Of a stretch of 22,775 nt of DNA, positions 1 through 7,064 are shown piece by piece. Source of the DNA: JACRBE01 sp964429005 (GTDB taxonomy: Bacteria; Chlamydiota; Chlamydiia; Chlamydiales; JACRBE01). Every line of letters starts with the position of its first letter. Within the stretch, counting starts at the first letter, position 1. Where the stretch lies: contig CAYSAJ010000027.1 in NCBI GenBank assembly GCA_964429005.1, positions 1-22,775 of the forward strand, read 5' to 3'. A program made the translations under genes and the position numbers. The notes beneath the pieces were generated by a model. It did no database searches and was not told the DNA's origin. It saw nothing but the letters and a program-made list of their open reading frames with translations.

Positions 1-109
1 ACGTATCTGGTTTGTCTATGAAATGCATAGATTTACTCAGATTTTTTTGAACGGTAGCTCGCCCTAAAGCTCTCTTAAATCGAGAAAGTTTTTGGGCCCA
101 AGGTCTCAC
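1..109 (-). CDS. possible 5' end of a minus-strand gene running off the left edge
   Basis: On the minus strand a frame stays open from tandem TAA TAA stops near position 130 to the window edge. The first usable start is a GTG at 109, giving 36 residues rich in Lys and Arg (MRPWAQKLSRFKRALGRATV and onward). I do not recognise the family, and no good ribosome binding site precedes the GTG. A short plus-strand frame (positions 2-67, ending in TAA) is an equally unproven alternative for the same stretch. The segment could also be a gene remnant, because the upstream in-frame stops leave no ATG. Confidence 0.2.
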   Translation of the reverse strand, partial: MRPWAQKLSRFKRALGRATVQKNLSKSMHFIDKPDT

Positions 110-181
110 TGTAGGTTTGATTTTCTCTTATTAGATCAAAATTATGTGATGTTAATTTACATCATGAATAAAAAACTTTTC

Positions 182-211
182 TTGACTCGATAAAGAAACA
201 TTTTTTACTTT
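182..211 (+). promoter_or_regulatory. candidate sigma-70 promoter of the beta-barrel gene
   Basis: TTGACT (182-187) matches five of six bases of the -35 consensus. After an 18-bp spacer comes TACTTT (206-211), a weak -10. The start codon is at 235 and an AGGAG ribosome binding site sits at 226-230. The upstream stretch 110-200 is AT-rich and holds no recognisable gene. The assignment is by eye only. Confidence 0.35.
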
Positions 212-234
212 GAAAAAAATTTCTCAGGAGTTTT

Positions 235-1038
235 ATGAAACGAATTTTAATTACTTGTATTGCTGCTCAAATCATCACTATGAATGCTTTTGCAGAGGAT
301 GATTCAACGCAAAGTGTAGATTGTTACAACACCCAAGGATTCTATCTTAAGGTAGGATCTGGGGCGAGCTTTTCTACTAAAGCAAATATCAGCGCTCCCT
401 CTTCTGTTTGGGATCCGGCTCAGCAAGGATATAGCGCAAGACTTGGTACAACTGCTATTGGTCTTGCGGGCGTTGGATATGACAGCCCCTACGTAACAGG
501 AGAAGTCACAGTTTCTTGTAGACCTGACTATAACTACAGCAAATATCAAGTCCCTACTACGACAGCAACACCAGGAACAATTGGGACAACAACACGTCGA
601 TTTGATCTTGATGTTTCTTCAGCCATGTTTTCTCTCTATCTCAATGGTAGAGGTTTTAAGTATCTTCACTGCGAAGCGGGAAGAGGCGGTGTATTCTATC
701 CGATGGTTGGTGGGGGAGTGGGCGTAAGCCAGATGACTCTCTACAACTTTCGCTCGACAGGCCTTCCTACAGTCGCTGATGGATTCCCATCGTTTGCTTC
801 AGAAAATGAGTATTCTGTTTCTTATCGCTTTACTTACCAAGTAATGGCAGGTCTAGAATATCGCTATCATGACATGTTTGCGATTTCTCTCGGGTATCGC
901 TGGTTCGATGTAGCCCAGTTCAACGGCCCCAGATACATCCGTGATAGTGAAGGAAATGCGGTCGATGTACAAAGTAATACGTGGAAGATCAAATTTAAAG
1001 CGAACGAAGTATTTTTAGAGCTAAAGCTCTTTCTTTAA
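235..1038 (+). CDS. exported outer-membrane beta-barrel protein (OmpA/opacity-like small barrel)
   Basis: The 267-residue product begins with a clear Sec signal peptide: two basic residues, a hydrophobic run, and cleavage after NAFA at about residue 20. The mature part alternates polar and aromatic or hydrophobic residues as in transmembrane beta strands, for example FYLKVGSGASF, VTGEVTVSCRPDY, FTYQVMAGLEYRY and FAISLGYRWFDV. It ends in a strand, FLELKLFL, as outer-membrane barrels do. The size and the closing 'GLEYRY...GYRWF' pair suit an 8-stranded barrel of the opacity/OmpW type. The start is fixed by AGGAG five bases upstream of the ATG. The gene is monocistronic: its own promoter-like sequence precedes it and a strong hairpin follows. 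The exact family and ligand are unknown. Confidence 0.75.
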   Translation: MKRILITCIAAQIITMNAFAEDDSTQSVDCYNTQGFYLKVGSGASFSTKANISAPSSVWDPAQQGYSARLGTTAIGLAGVGYDSPYVTGEVTVSCRPDYNYSKYQVPTTTATPGTIGTTTRRFDLDVSSAMFSLYLNGRGFKYLHCEAGRGGVFYPMVGGGVGVSQMTLYNFRSTGLPTVADGFPSFASENEYSVSYRFTYQVMAGLEYRYHDMFAISLGYRWFDVAQFNGPRYIRDSEGNAVDVQSNTWKIKFKANEVFLELKLFL

Positions 1039-1088
1039 TATTTATTAGAACTCTGCAAAAAGCTTATTATTAGCTGCTTAAGGTTAAA

Positions 1089-1124
1089 TGAGTTATAGAA
1101 GTCTTTTCTATAACTCATTTTTTT
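1089..1124 (+). terminator. rho-independent terminator after the beta-barrel gene
   Basis: A perfect 12-bp stem pairs TGAGTTATAGAA (1089-1100) with TTCTATAACTCA (1106-1117) around a 5-nt loop, followed by seven T (1118-1124). It lies about 50 bp after the stop codon at 1038. On the minus strand the stem is followed only by TTTAACC, so it would terminate the facing MarR-GNAT gene weakly at best. Confidence 0.8.
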
Positions 1125-1132
1125 GGGTTTTT

Positions 1133-1161
1133 TGAGTTATAGAAGATAGGTCTATACCTCA
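1133..1161. repeat. imperfect second copy of the terminator hairpin
   Basis: TGAGTTATAGA (1133-1143) pairs with TCTATACCTCA (1151-1161) with one mismatch, around a 7-nt loop. The left arm repeats the left arm of the terminator at 1089 exactly, so the same arm sequence occurs three times (counting both strands) within 75 bp. The second hairpin has no T run directly after it on either strand. It looks like a tandem duplication of the terminator that is decaying. Confidence 0.5.
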
Positions 1162-1180
1162 TGGTTTTAAAGTATTTCAA

Positions 1181-2212
1181 TTATTGATCTTTTAGACTGC
1201 GTAGCATGATCAGTCCATCTTGATAACTTCCATCAGGATTGCGAACAGCCTCAGGAAGGGTTCCTGCTATTTCAAAGCCTAAGTTTTTGTATAGATTGAT
1301 TGCGATCTTATTGCCACTCAGAACCATGTTGAATTGCAGGGACCGAAAGCCTAGTCCTTTAGCAATTTTTAGGGAGGCTCGTACCATCAGTTTGCCGATA
1401 CCAAGGCCGCGGTATTTCGAATCAATCATATAAGCTGCATTAGCTATGTGGGAGGACCTACCTGAATAATTGGCTTTGATGTAGAAACCTCCGACAACTT
1501 GTTCATCGGCTCTGTGAAGGATATATACCTTGGTGCCCATTGCGAAGAATTGACGATGGAATTCTTGCATGGAGCTTGACTCATAGGGAAATTCAGCCCC
1601 TGTTTCAACAACCCCTTTGAAGATTTCATAAAGCTCTTTTTCATCCTTCTGCTCAAAGAGTCGAAGAGAAATATTCTTATCCAAAAACTCCTGATAGATC
1701 TCCCCTAAAAATTCCTGAGAGAAAAAGTTTTTTTCAGATGAGATTTTAAGGCTCTGTTGCTGCTGATTTTGCATCCGGGATGCTTTAAGCCCCTTTACAT
1801 AGAGGGCAATACCTTCGTAAACTGTGTTGATTTCCTGCGGAGACAAAGTCATCAGTGCTTGCTTTGTTTGATGGAAGGCGATAGGTTCAAAAGCGTCTAA
1901 AGTTCTTCTTCCTAGTTCCGTCAGGTGGAGGAATCTTTTCCGTTGATCCTTTTCATCAACAGAGATGGAAATATATCCTTTTTGAGTAGCTTTGCTGATA
2001 AGGCGGCTCACTGTTGATTTATCTAAAAGCAACCGATCAGCAATCTCACCCATCGTAGGGCTGGAAATTACAGAGAGTTCAAGGAGGAGGTGTCTTTCTG
2101 CTAAAGTTACGCCAATCTCAAAATAGGCATCATTGAGCAGGCCGAGTTCCCTGACCATGCTTCTCGCATTGCTTCGTAGGTTATTAATTTTTTCAGAGGA
2201 TAGATTTTCCAT
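1181..2212 (-). CDS. MarR-family regulator fused to a GNAT acetyltransferase
   Basis: Residues about 35-100 form a MarR-type winged helix: recognition helix around LDKSTVSRLISKATQKGY (63-80) and wing DEKDQRKR (86-93). After a Gln-rich linker (about 148-153), residues about 181-340 form a GNAT domain with the acetyl-CoA loop RGLGIG (268-273) and the C-terminal NLYKNLGFEIAG strand-helix typical of the fold. Such bifunctional MarR/GNAT proteins are a known architecture; the DNA-binding half probably senses or responds to the acetylated substrate, which is unknown here. A palindrome 12 bp upstream of the start is the likely autoregulatory operator. There is no convincing Shine-Dalgarno before the ATG. 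The upstream same-strand lipoprotein ends 82 bp before this start. Confidence 0.88.
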   Translation of the reverse strand: MENLSSEKINNLRSNARSMVRELGLLNDAYFEIGVTLAERHLLLELSVISSPTMGEIADRLLLDKSTVSRLISKATQKGYISISVDEKDQRKRFLHLTELGRRTLDAFEPIAFHQTKQALMTLSPQEINTVYEGIALYVKGLKASRMQNQQQQSLKISSEKNFFSQEFLGEIYQEFLDKNISLRLFEQKDEKELYEIFKGVVETGAEFPYESSSMQEFHRQFFAMGTKVYILHRADEQVVGGFYIKANYSGRSSHIANAAYMIDSKYRGLGIGKLMVRASLKIAKGLGFRSLQFNMVLSGNKIAINLYKNLGFEIAGTLPEAVRNPDGSYQDGLIMLRSLKDQ

Positions 2213-2223
2213 TTAAAACCATT

Positions 2224-2242
2224 TAGTTGTATATGACAACTA
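2224..2242. promoter_or_regulatory. palindromic operator, probably bound by the MarR-GNAT protein
   Basis: TAGTTGT (2224-2230) and ACAACTA (2236-2242) form a perfect 7-bp inverted repeat with a 5-bp centre. Centre spacing, AT content and the AGTTG/CAACT core are typical of MarR-family sites. It lies 12-30 bp upstream of the regulator's start codon and abuts the candidate -10 element, so binding would block transcription start. Confidence 0.65.
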
Positions 2243-2270
2243 TTTAACCCTAAATGAGAAATTTATTCAA
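2242..2270 (-). promoter_or_regulatory. candidate promoter of the MarR-GNAT gene
   Basis: On the minus strand TTGAAT (2270-2265) is followed after 17 bp by TTAAAT (2247-2242). Each matches four of six consensus bases. The palindrome at 2224-2242 begins at the last base of the -10, consistent with autorepression. Confidence 0.4.
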
Positions 2271-2294
2271 GGCTGACGATAAAACTCATCTTTG

Positions 2295-3053
2295 CTAATT
2301 GAAAGATTCAATTTCAATCTTAGAAGAGAAAGATAGCTTTTTTCCTGAGTGATGATCCACTAGGTCGAGAGAATAAGGGGAGTTTTTTCTAAGACCCTGG
2401 ACTAAGATAACGCCGTCCACAGAAGCATGGGGAGCTATGAGCTGATCCCGGAGAAGGCGATCGACATAAGGGTTTACAGTTATTTCAGGGCTTTTTTCTT
2501 TTATAAGAGTCTGCAGAAAAGGAATTTTTATAGAAGGATCCTGATTAACGACCGAAATAAATTCAGAAGCAGAATGACCGATAACAGCTCCCATTTGAAC
2601 TAAAAATAGTATAAAAAACCACGGATTCAATTGAATCAAGGCTGATTGAGGGCATAAGAAAGTTGTCGTTACAATCAAAGGCGATGCCATAAAAGGAATA
2701 CGATGATTGCCTTTGGATGGGGGCGGAAACAATTCAACTATATCTACTTCAGGTAAAGTAGGAAGAGAAAAGTTATCCTCTGAAAAAATCAAAGTTTTGT
2801 CTGAGTGATTGATGATCTCAACTTGAATTGGCTGTACATTTTCTTTGATTAAGTTTTTTCCTAAGAATCTCATCGAATCGTCGGTAGAATAAACTTTGAA
2901 ATAGACTTCCACATTTTCTGGGGCTGAATCATTTTTTGAAGAAACGAGACAAAGAGAAGGAAGAGAAGGGGGATTGATGGAAGATTGTTGATATGTTGTG
3001 CAACTTGTGAGTAGCGATCCAACTAGTAAAATGCCCGATATTTTTTTATTCAT
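2295..3053 (-). CDS. putative lipoprotein of unknown function
   Basis: The 252-residue product starts MNKKISGILLVGSLLTSC, a textbook lipoprotein signal with lipobox LTSC and acylated Cys18. The mature part has a beta-rich segment (about 48-105) and a hydrophobic stretch around residues 144-160 (NPWFFILFLVQMGAVIGHSA) that could be a membrane segment. A C-terminal domain of about 70 residues follows. I do not recognise a family. It reads toward the MarR-GNAT gene with an 82-bp gap that contains that gene's operator, so the two may be partly co-transcribed. No Shine-Dalgarno is evident; the ATG at 3053 is chosen because it opens the lipoprotein signal. Confidence 0.7.
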   Translation of the reverse strand: MNKKISGILLVGSLLTSCTTYQQSSINPPSLPSLCLVSSKNDSAPENVEVYFKVYSTDDSMRFLGKNLIKENVQPIQVEIINHSDKTLIFSEDNFSLPTLPEVDIVELFPPPSKGNHRIPFMASPLIVTTTFLCPQSALIQLNPWFFILFLVQMGAVIGHSASEFISVVNQDPSIKIPFLQTLIKEKSPEITVNPYVDRLLRDQLIAPHASVDGVILVQGLRKNSPYSLDLVDHHSGKKLSFSSKIEIESFN

Positions 3054-3068
3054 AAAGGTTTTTGTTTT

Positions 3069-3097
3069 TAAATATATATATTCTGAATAAAACTCAA
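3069..3097 (-). promoter_or_regulatory. candidate promoter of the lipoprotein gene
   Basis: On the minus strand TTGAGT (3097-3092) is followed after 17 bp by TATTTA (3074-3069), about 16 bp before the start codon at 3053. The region is extremely AT-rich, so chance matches are easy. Confidence 0.25.
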
Positions 3098-3128
3098 ATT
3101 AAAACAAACTCAAAACATTGTTTTAATT
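3097..3128. repeat. 11-bp inverted repeat between divergent genes
   Basis: AATTAAAACAA (3097-3107) is mirrored by TTGTTTTAATT (3118-3128) around a 10-nt loop. It sits in the 129-bp AT-rich interval between the lipoprotein gene (minus) and the orphan at 3183 (plus). It could be a shared operator or a weak hairpin. No T run makes it a clear terminator. Confidence 0.35.
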
Positions 3129-3182
3129 GTTTTATTTGGTTTTTTATTTTAAAATTAATCCATTTTAAATCGAGATTAAATT

Positions 3183-4628
3183 ATGGATCCAACAAGCGTT
3201 GAATTACACTATACCATTCCTCATTCTTCACCTTATTCAGAAGATAACCTTCCCGTGAATTCCCAAGACCTCCACCTACAAGTTAGTGGAATCGTTTTAT
3301 TAGCAAAAAACTCTCTCCAAGAAATATCAACTTTAGAAGTGATTGATGCAGCGCATTTTGACTTTTCTACTCTGGACGACAGCGTTTCTACACAAAATCT
3401 AGACCTCTTCAAACAGAGCTATTTAAACTATTACAAGAAAAACCCTGATGATTTTAGAAGAAAAGTAAATACAGTACTTTCTTCATACCTTTTTAAGAAA
3501 TGGCAAGATACTTGGTATGTTGGCTGTGAATATGACGAGAGCTGTTTCTTTATTCAAGCTTTTGCCCTAATGCAAGAAGAAGGGGAGGTCATTTCTTTTT
3601 CTTATCTCAAAGAAAGCATTGAAAAAGGAGAACTTGGCTTTATTTATGGTTCCCCAGGTTATTGTCTTATGTCGTGGCTTGCCTCGCAAAGTCCTTCTAC
3701 TAACTTTAGGTATGAACTTATGACGGAAATCTCGTTGAACAGATACTCCGAGTTCATGCTCAGTCCGCCAAATGGTCCCGCTCCTTTAGTGCTCCGTCTG
3801 ATCGATGATTTTGTTGCCTCTTATGGTCAAACAATCATGACGCCTGAAGAAAAAGAACAAAGATTACAACAATTTGCTGAGCGTTTTGAAGCACATATTC
3901 AACATATTGCTTCTCACTTGTACTTTCCTATGAACGGTCAACGTATTCAGTTAGGAATAAATTCTACATTTGCAGATGTTGTAAACATCTATTTTACACA
4001 GCGTCTTTTAGTGAGTGAGAACCCCCTCCAAGATTTACAAACTTTCCATGAGGAGTATCTTCCAGTTCTCCGTGCATTGGGATGTGAATTTTCAGAAATA
4101 GATTTACGACGATATGACATGCTTATTCAGGTTTTATCTTGCGTGAATCAGGATGAAGGTAAAATCGATGTGCAGCGTTTTAGATCGATATATAACCAAT
4201 TACGTGGTGAAGAGTTAACCATCTTAGGTAGCTCAGAAGAGTTGCCCGTTTTACAACTGAGCGAAAGCTATGGGGCAGTAAAAGTATTACCCAATTTGAA
4301 GATCGTAGATTTATTACCTCATCAATTTTTTTCTTTAATAGGTCAAAATCATCAAATATGGATTTCAGATTATCTGCCTGTCATGAGAACCATGAATCCG
4401 CCTGAAATCCTTGAATTCATGAATGCATTTATCATCGAATATCAAAAAGATAGTTCCAAAAAAGAGCCTAGTGATGCTTTTAAGATATTTGCTTCGACCT
4501 ATTATATGTACAATATCATCGCTAAGAAAGCAGGTAGAGAGACATCCCCCTGGGCTGAAGCGAAGAAGGCTGGAAATACGCAAGCTCTTTTACTTTTTGC
4601 TCAGTTTGGAGTCCCAGAGCAATCTTAA
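3183..4628 (+). CDS. orphan protein, 481 residues, effector-like context
   Basis: I recognise no domain. The protein is soluble (no signal peptide, no membrane segment), mildly acidic and mostly helical by composition. Aromatic-rich patches occur near residues 85-130 and a Gln/Glu-rich helix at about 225-245 (EEKEQRLQQFAERFEAHIQH). The start region is unusual: no canonical Shine-Dalgarno, only GAGA seven bases before the ATG, in an AT-rich leader. That leader and the first residues (MDPTS) resemble those of the gene beginning at 22693 (MDSVS), suggesting related or co-regulated genes. No homology-based function is offered. Translocation into the host is an inference from the neighbourhood of surface and effector-like genes. 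Confidence 0.7.
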   Translation: MDPTSVELHYTIPHSSPYSEDNLPVNSQDLHLQVSGIVLLAKNSLQEISTLEVIDAAHFDFSTLDDSVSTQNLDLFKQSYLNYYKKNPDDFRRKVNTVLSSYLFKKWQDTWYVGCEYDESCFFIQAFALMQEEGEVISFSYLKESIEKGELGFIYGSPGYCLMSWLASQSPSTNFRYELMTEISLNRYSEFMLSPPNGPAPLVLRLIDDFVASYGQTIMTPEEKEQRLQQFAERFEAHIQHIASHLYFPMNGQRIQLGINSTFADVVNIYFTQRLLVSENPLQDLQTFHEEYLPVLRALGCEFSEIDLRRYDMLIQVLSCVNQDEGKIDVQRFRSIYNQLRGEELTILGSSEELPVLQLSESYGAVKVLPNLKIVDLLPHQFFSLIGQNHQIWISDYLPVMRTMNPPEILEFMNAFIIEYQKDSSKKEPSDAFKIFASTYYMYNIIAKKAGRETSPWAEAKKAGNTQALLLFAQFGVPEQS

Positions 4629-4686
4629 ATATAAAATTATTGGTTTTTGCCCTACAATTAACGATTTTTAACCAACGGAATCGTCA

Positions 4687-5022
4687 ATGTCAGGGCATGT
4701 TTTTGTCGTATCAGAATGGCTTGCAAAAGAAGGTCATGACGAAGAGTTATGGAAACATTTAAGCGAACTTATGCGTCTTACAAAAGAACATGAGAAGGGG
4801 TGCTTAAGAGCCCACGCTTGGAGGCAAATCTCTCATCCAGGATCTCCTGGAAAATCTAAATATACGATTGTTCTCCATCAAGAATATGTGAATACAGAGG
4901 CCTTTGATCTCCATTGCAGAGCACCTTACGTCACTCATTTTGTGAAAAAATACATTCAAGATGAAAAGAGTTGTATTGTCAAAGATTGGACTTGTAGACT
5001 GTTTAGTGAGACAAGAGAGTGA
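4687..5022 (+). CDS. ABM-domain monooxygenase-like protein (YgiN type)
   Basis: The 111-residue protein has the full length and layout of the antibiotic biosynthesis monooxygenase (ABM) ferredoxin-like fold. First strand: HVFVVSEWLAKEGHDEELWK. Middle: 'GCLRAHAWRQ' and 'YTIVLHQEYVNTEAFDLH'. Closing helix and strand: 'YVTHFVKKYI'. Members act on quinones or polyketides as homodimers, some with no known substrate; none can be assigned here. It begins 58 bp after the orphan gene and lacks a strong Shine-Dalgarno. Its last 45 codons are repeated, out of context and degraded, at 6772-6894. Confidence 0.8.
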   Translation: MSGHVFVVSEWLAKEGHDEELWKHLSELMRLTKEHEKGCLRAHAWRQISHPGSPGKSKYTIVLHQEYVNTEAFDLHCRAPYVTHFVKKYIQDEKSCIVKDWTCRLFSETRE

Positions 5023-5031
5023 AAAGAAACT

Positions 5032-5168
5032 ATGCTGGATAGATTACCAAGTTCTATTGCTGTGATCCCTGAGCAATATTTATCGTGGGAAGGGGTATTT
5101 CTGACGAAAAAGAGGCATTTTTAGCTAATTGGTTTAGACCTCTTTTATCAGAGGTTCGTGCTGGGTAA
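5032..5168 (+). pseudogene. remnant of gene X (left copy)
   Basis: Two overlapping frames make sense only as one broken protein. The first, from an ATG at 5032, reads MLDRLPSSIAVIPEQYLSWEG and ends at 5124. The second, from 5094, reads GISDEKEAFLANWFRPLLSE, then VRAG and a TAA at 5166-5168, with a TGA upstream in that frame. Equivalent peptides (EYL..., GISEEKEAF) recur in the right copy at 6999-7060, also broken. X therefore seems to be a third gene that once lay between the ABM gene and the glycosidase gene. Its family is not recognised. Confidence 0.5.
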
Positions 5169-5200
5169 TGAAATCACTCAGCATCCTGTTTTTTTGGTTA
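5168..5200 (+). pseudogene. truncated 5' end of a second NAGPA-type glycosidase gene
   Basis: ATG at 5168, overlapping the X stop as TAATG, opens MKSLSILFFWLY. This aligns with KSLIILLLFPYL (residues 15-26) of the intact glycosidase at 7065. Homology stops around 5200, where the glycosyltransferase-like gene begins on the other strand. The frame then runs on only to a nearby TAA. This stub keeps the ancestral start codon, which is ATA in the intact gene (7104-7106). Confidence 0.5.
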
Positions 5201-6550
5201 TATACCAAGACGGGCTTTAATACTCGCCATGCAATCCCTACTTGCTAAAGCTTTAGCTTTTTTAAACCACTCTGCCCTATTCTCCTCTTTAATGAGCCCA
5301 TCTAATTCGGCCGCAGTAATTGTAGCTTTTTTTGCTAAACTTGATTCATTCCCTGATTTACTGTTGAAAACAGTACGTGGCATAAGTTTTCCAAAATAAT
5401 CTGCTAAATTCCATGACCACTCAATTTTATGGCTTAACTCTTCATAGCAAAACGGCCCTGTGAAAATAGCTTGATTCGCAGACTGATCTCCTGTTGCTCC
5501 TGTGGGTACTGATGCTGCAATTTGGCATTCAATAACCTCTGAAGGCTCCATTGTATTACGAAGAAAAAGAGTGAGACTTCTTGTTGTTCCTTCATTACCA
5601 TTGATGATCTCTTTTTTATCTCCATTTACGACACATATTTTATTAAAGCGAGTGCGAAGAAAATCTAAAAGAGTATCAAAACAATAAAATTGTGTTTTGC
5701 CTCCAGCATCCTTCGGAATGAAAGACCCTGCTTGAGGACCTAACAATATGATTCCCAAGTTTTTGTTTGAATCCATTTTTGCCAAGGCGTAAACATACCA
5801 AAATAAAGACTCTCTTTGATACATATAAGCAAAGCCAAGGTCTGTTGTAGCAGGAGATTCTAAATGGGGTAAAACTACTTTTCCTATTCCTGTTGAACTA
5901 AAATCTGCCCATCTTCTTCCCACTGTTTGTTGGCAGCGGCGTAAAATTTCGGAGTGAAAAAAGATCCCTTTTTCCTTAAGTCCAAGCCCTAAGACATGCA
6001 TGTGGGCATCTTTGCTATCATTCATCTCTTTAAAGCCATATTGTTGAATAATTATAGTAGGCAAAGAAAGACCAGAAAAGCAGGTGGAATATAAGCTATC
6101 ATATAACCGATTTATATCTCCTGTACCGTAGATGACATGCGTAGGATTAAATTCACGAGTCTTTGCTATCAAGTTTTCAATAGTACATATCGATCCCAAT
6201 GAGGAAACAGCACCCTCGTAATTTTTTACTCCTATTACAGGAAAAGGGAGAGTCCTCTTCATCATAGAAATGACCTTTTCTTGGTTTTTATGATTAGCTC
6301 GTGCTAACACAAGAAATTGATGATAGGGAGATTTTTTCCAAATTCGTCGGATGATCTCTACAAGCAGAAGAAGATCACCACAACCTACTGGATTATTGGC
6401 CAAAGCCAAAATACGGTAGGATTTACGGTAAGAATAAGAAACAACAGATAAAGGAGAAGTGGGAGTTTCCCTTGTTAAAGAACCTCCTCCCCATACCAAA
6501 GCAAATTCCTGGTCTGCAGTAAGAGGCACTCCGCAGTAGTATACTGTCAT
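5198..6550 (-). CDS. putative GT-B-like glycosyltransferase
   Basis: The 450-residue soluble protein has a Rossmann-like N-terminal half, with RILALANNPVGCGDLLLLVE (46-65) resembling the glycine loop of GT-B enzymes. The C-terminal half carries VPTGATGDQSANQAIF (348-363) followed by PFCYEELSHK (366-375), the sort of nucleotide-sugar site seen when a diphosphate-binding GD/S loop precedes an acidic residue and Lys. Donor and acceptor are unknown, and the family call rests on motif shape only. GAGG eight to five bases upstream supports the ATG at 6550. The gene is inserted, opposite in direction, between two direct copies of the ABM-X-NAGPA junction, so it probably arrived or was left here by a rearrangement. 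A toxin-type glycosyltransferase effector is possible. Confidence 0.45.
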   Translation of the reverse strand: MTVYYCGVPLTADQEFALVWGGGSLTRETPTSPLSVVSYSYRKSYRILALANNPVGCGDLLLLVEIIRRIWKKSPYHQFLVLARANHKNQEKVISMMKRTLPFPVIGVKNYEGAVSSLGSICTIENLIAKTREFNPTHVIYGTGDINRLYDSLYSTCFSGLSLPTIIIQQYGFKEMNDSKDAHMHVLGLGLKEKGIFFHSEILRRCQQTVGRRWADFSSTGIGKVVLPHLESPATTDLGFAYMYQRESLFWYVYALAKMDSNKNLGIILLGPQAGSFIPKDAGGKTQFYCFDTLLDFLRTRFNKICVVNGDKKEIINGNEGTTRSLTLFLRNTMEPSEVIECQIAASVPTGATGDQSANQAIFTGPFCYEELSHKIEWSWNLADYFGKLMPRTVFNSKSGNESSLAKKATITAAELDGLIKEENRAEWFKKAKALASRDCMASIKARLGI

Positions 6551-6771
6551 TAACGCCTCGTAATTAATTTCATCGAAAATAGTAATTTATCTTAAATTTA
6601 AACGGAATTATATCTTTTATTTTAAATAAAAATAATTTGTTTGTTTTTAATTTAAATGCTAGTGTGCAAAAAAAAGTTTAAAAGACCAGACTTTTTGGCC
6701 TAATTTATTCTTGAGATTCCTCAGAGTCGATGTAAAATGAAAACTTGTTTATATAAAAAAACTACAGATAA

Positions 6772-6894
6772 GCGAATGCAGTGGCCCTAGGCCTCTTTTT
6801 TGAAGAAACCTATGTTAAGCAATCTGTAAAAAAATACATTCAAGATGAAAAATCTTGCCTTGTGAAAGATGGGACTTGTAGACTGTTTTTTTAA
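6772..6894 (+). pseudogene. 3' remnant of a second ABM gene
   Basis: Read in frame from 6772 to the TAA at 6892-6894, this gives 40 codons that align without gaps to the C-terminus of the ABM protein at 4687. Examples are VKKYIQDEKSCLVKDGTCRL against VKKYIQDEKSCIVKDWTCRL. In-frame stops lie immediately upstream (TAA at 6769-6771). The upstream AT-rich stretch 6551-6771 has no readable ABM 5' end; I see nothing else there beyond the likely promoter region of the glycosyltransferase-like gene. Confidence 0.75.
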
Positions 6895-6913
6895 ACAAAC
6901 GAATAAAAACTAT

Positions 6914-7060
6914 TTAAAATTTCTGTTAGCAGATTCTGAGGGACGCTTAGCCGATCGTATAGCAGGCTGACTTCAACGTTATTCTTTCTAGTGTGGGCTG
7001 AATATCTCTAATATCCATTTCGTGTAGAAAGGTATTTCTGAAGAAAAAGAGGCTTTTTAG
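6914..7060 (+). pseudogene. remnant of gene X (right copy)
   Basis: Open pieces in shifted frames read LKFLLADSEGRLADRIAG (6914-6967, then TGA), DFNVILSSVG one base later (6969-6998, then TGA), and GISEEKEAF (7031-7057, then TAG). The last piece matches the left copy except for one missing base that creates the stop. The first two pieces have no counterpart in the left copy, so this copy keeps more of X. The protein family is not recognised. Confidence 0.5.
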
Positions 7061-7064
7061 CTAA

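Larger units (their letters stand above)
4888..5200 (+). repeat. left copy of a degraded direct duplication (ABM 3' end - X - NAGPA 5' end)
   Basis: This segment matches 6772-7136 in the same orientation. The best block, 4942-5004 against 6826-6888, agrees at 55 of 63 bases by hand count without gaps. A second block aligns 5094-5200 with 7031-7136 with a single one-base gap. The middle is longer in the right copy. The left copy ends exactly at the stop codon of the facing glycosyltransferase-like gene (5198-5200). Confidence 0.8.

Noticed and set aside
4640..4675. TTGGTT...AACCAA pairing between the orphan gene and the ABM gene
   Set aside because: The arms are 6 bp with a 24-nt AT-rich loop; chance pairing is likely.
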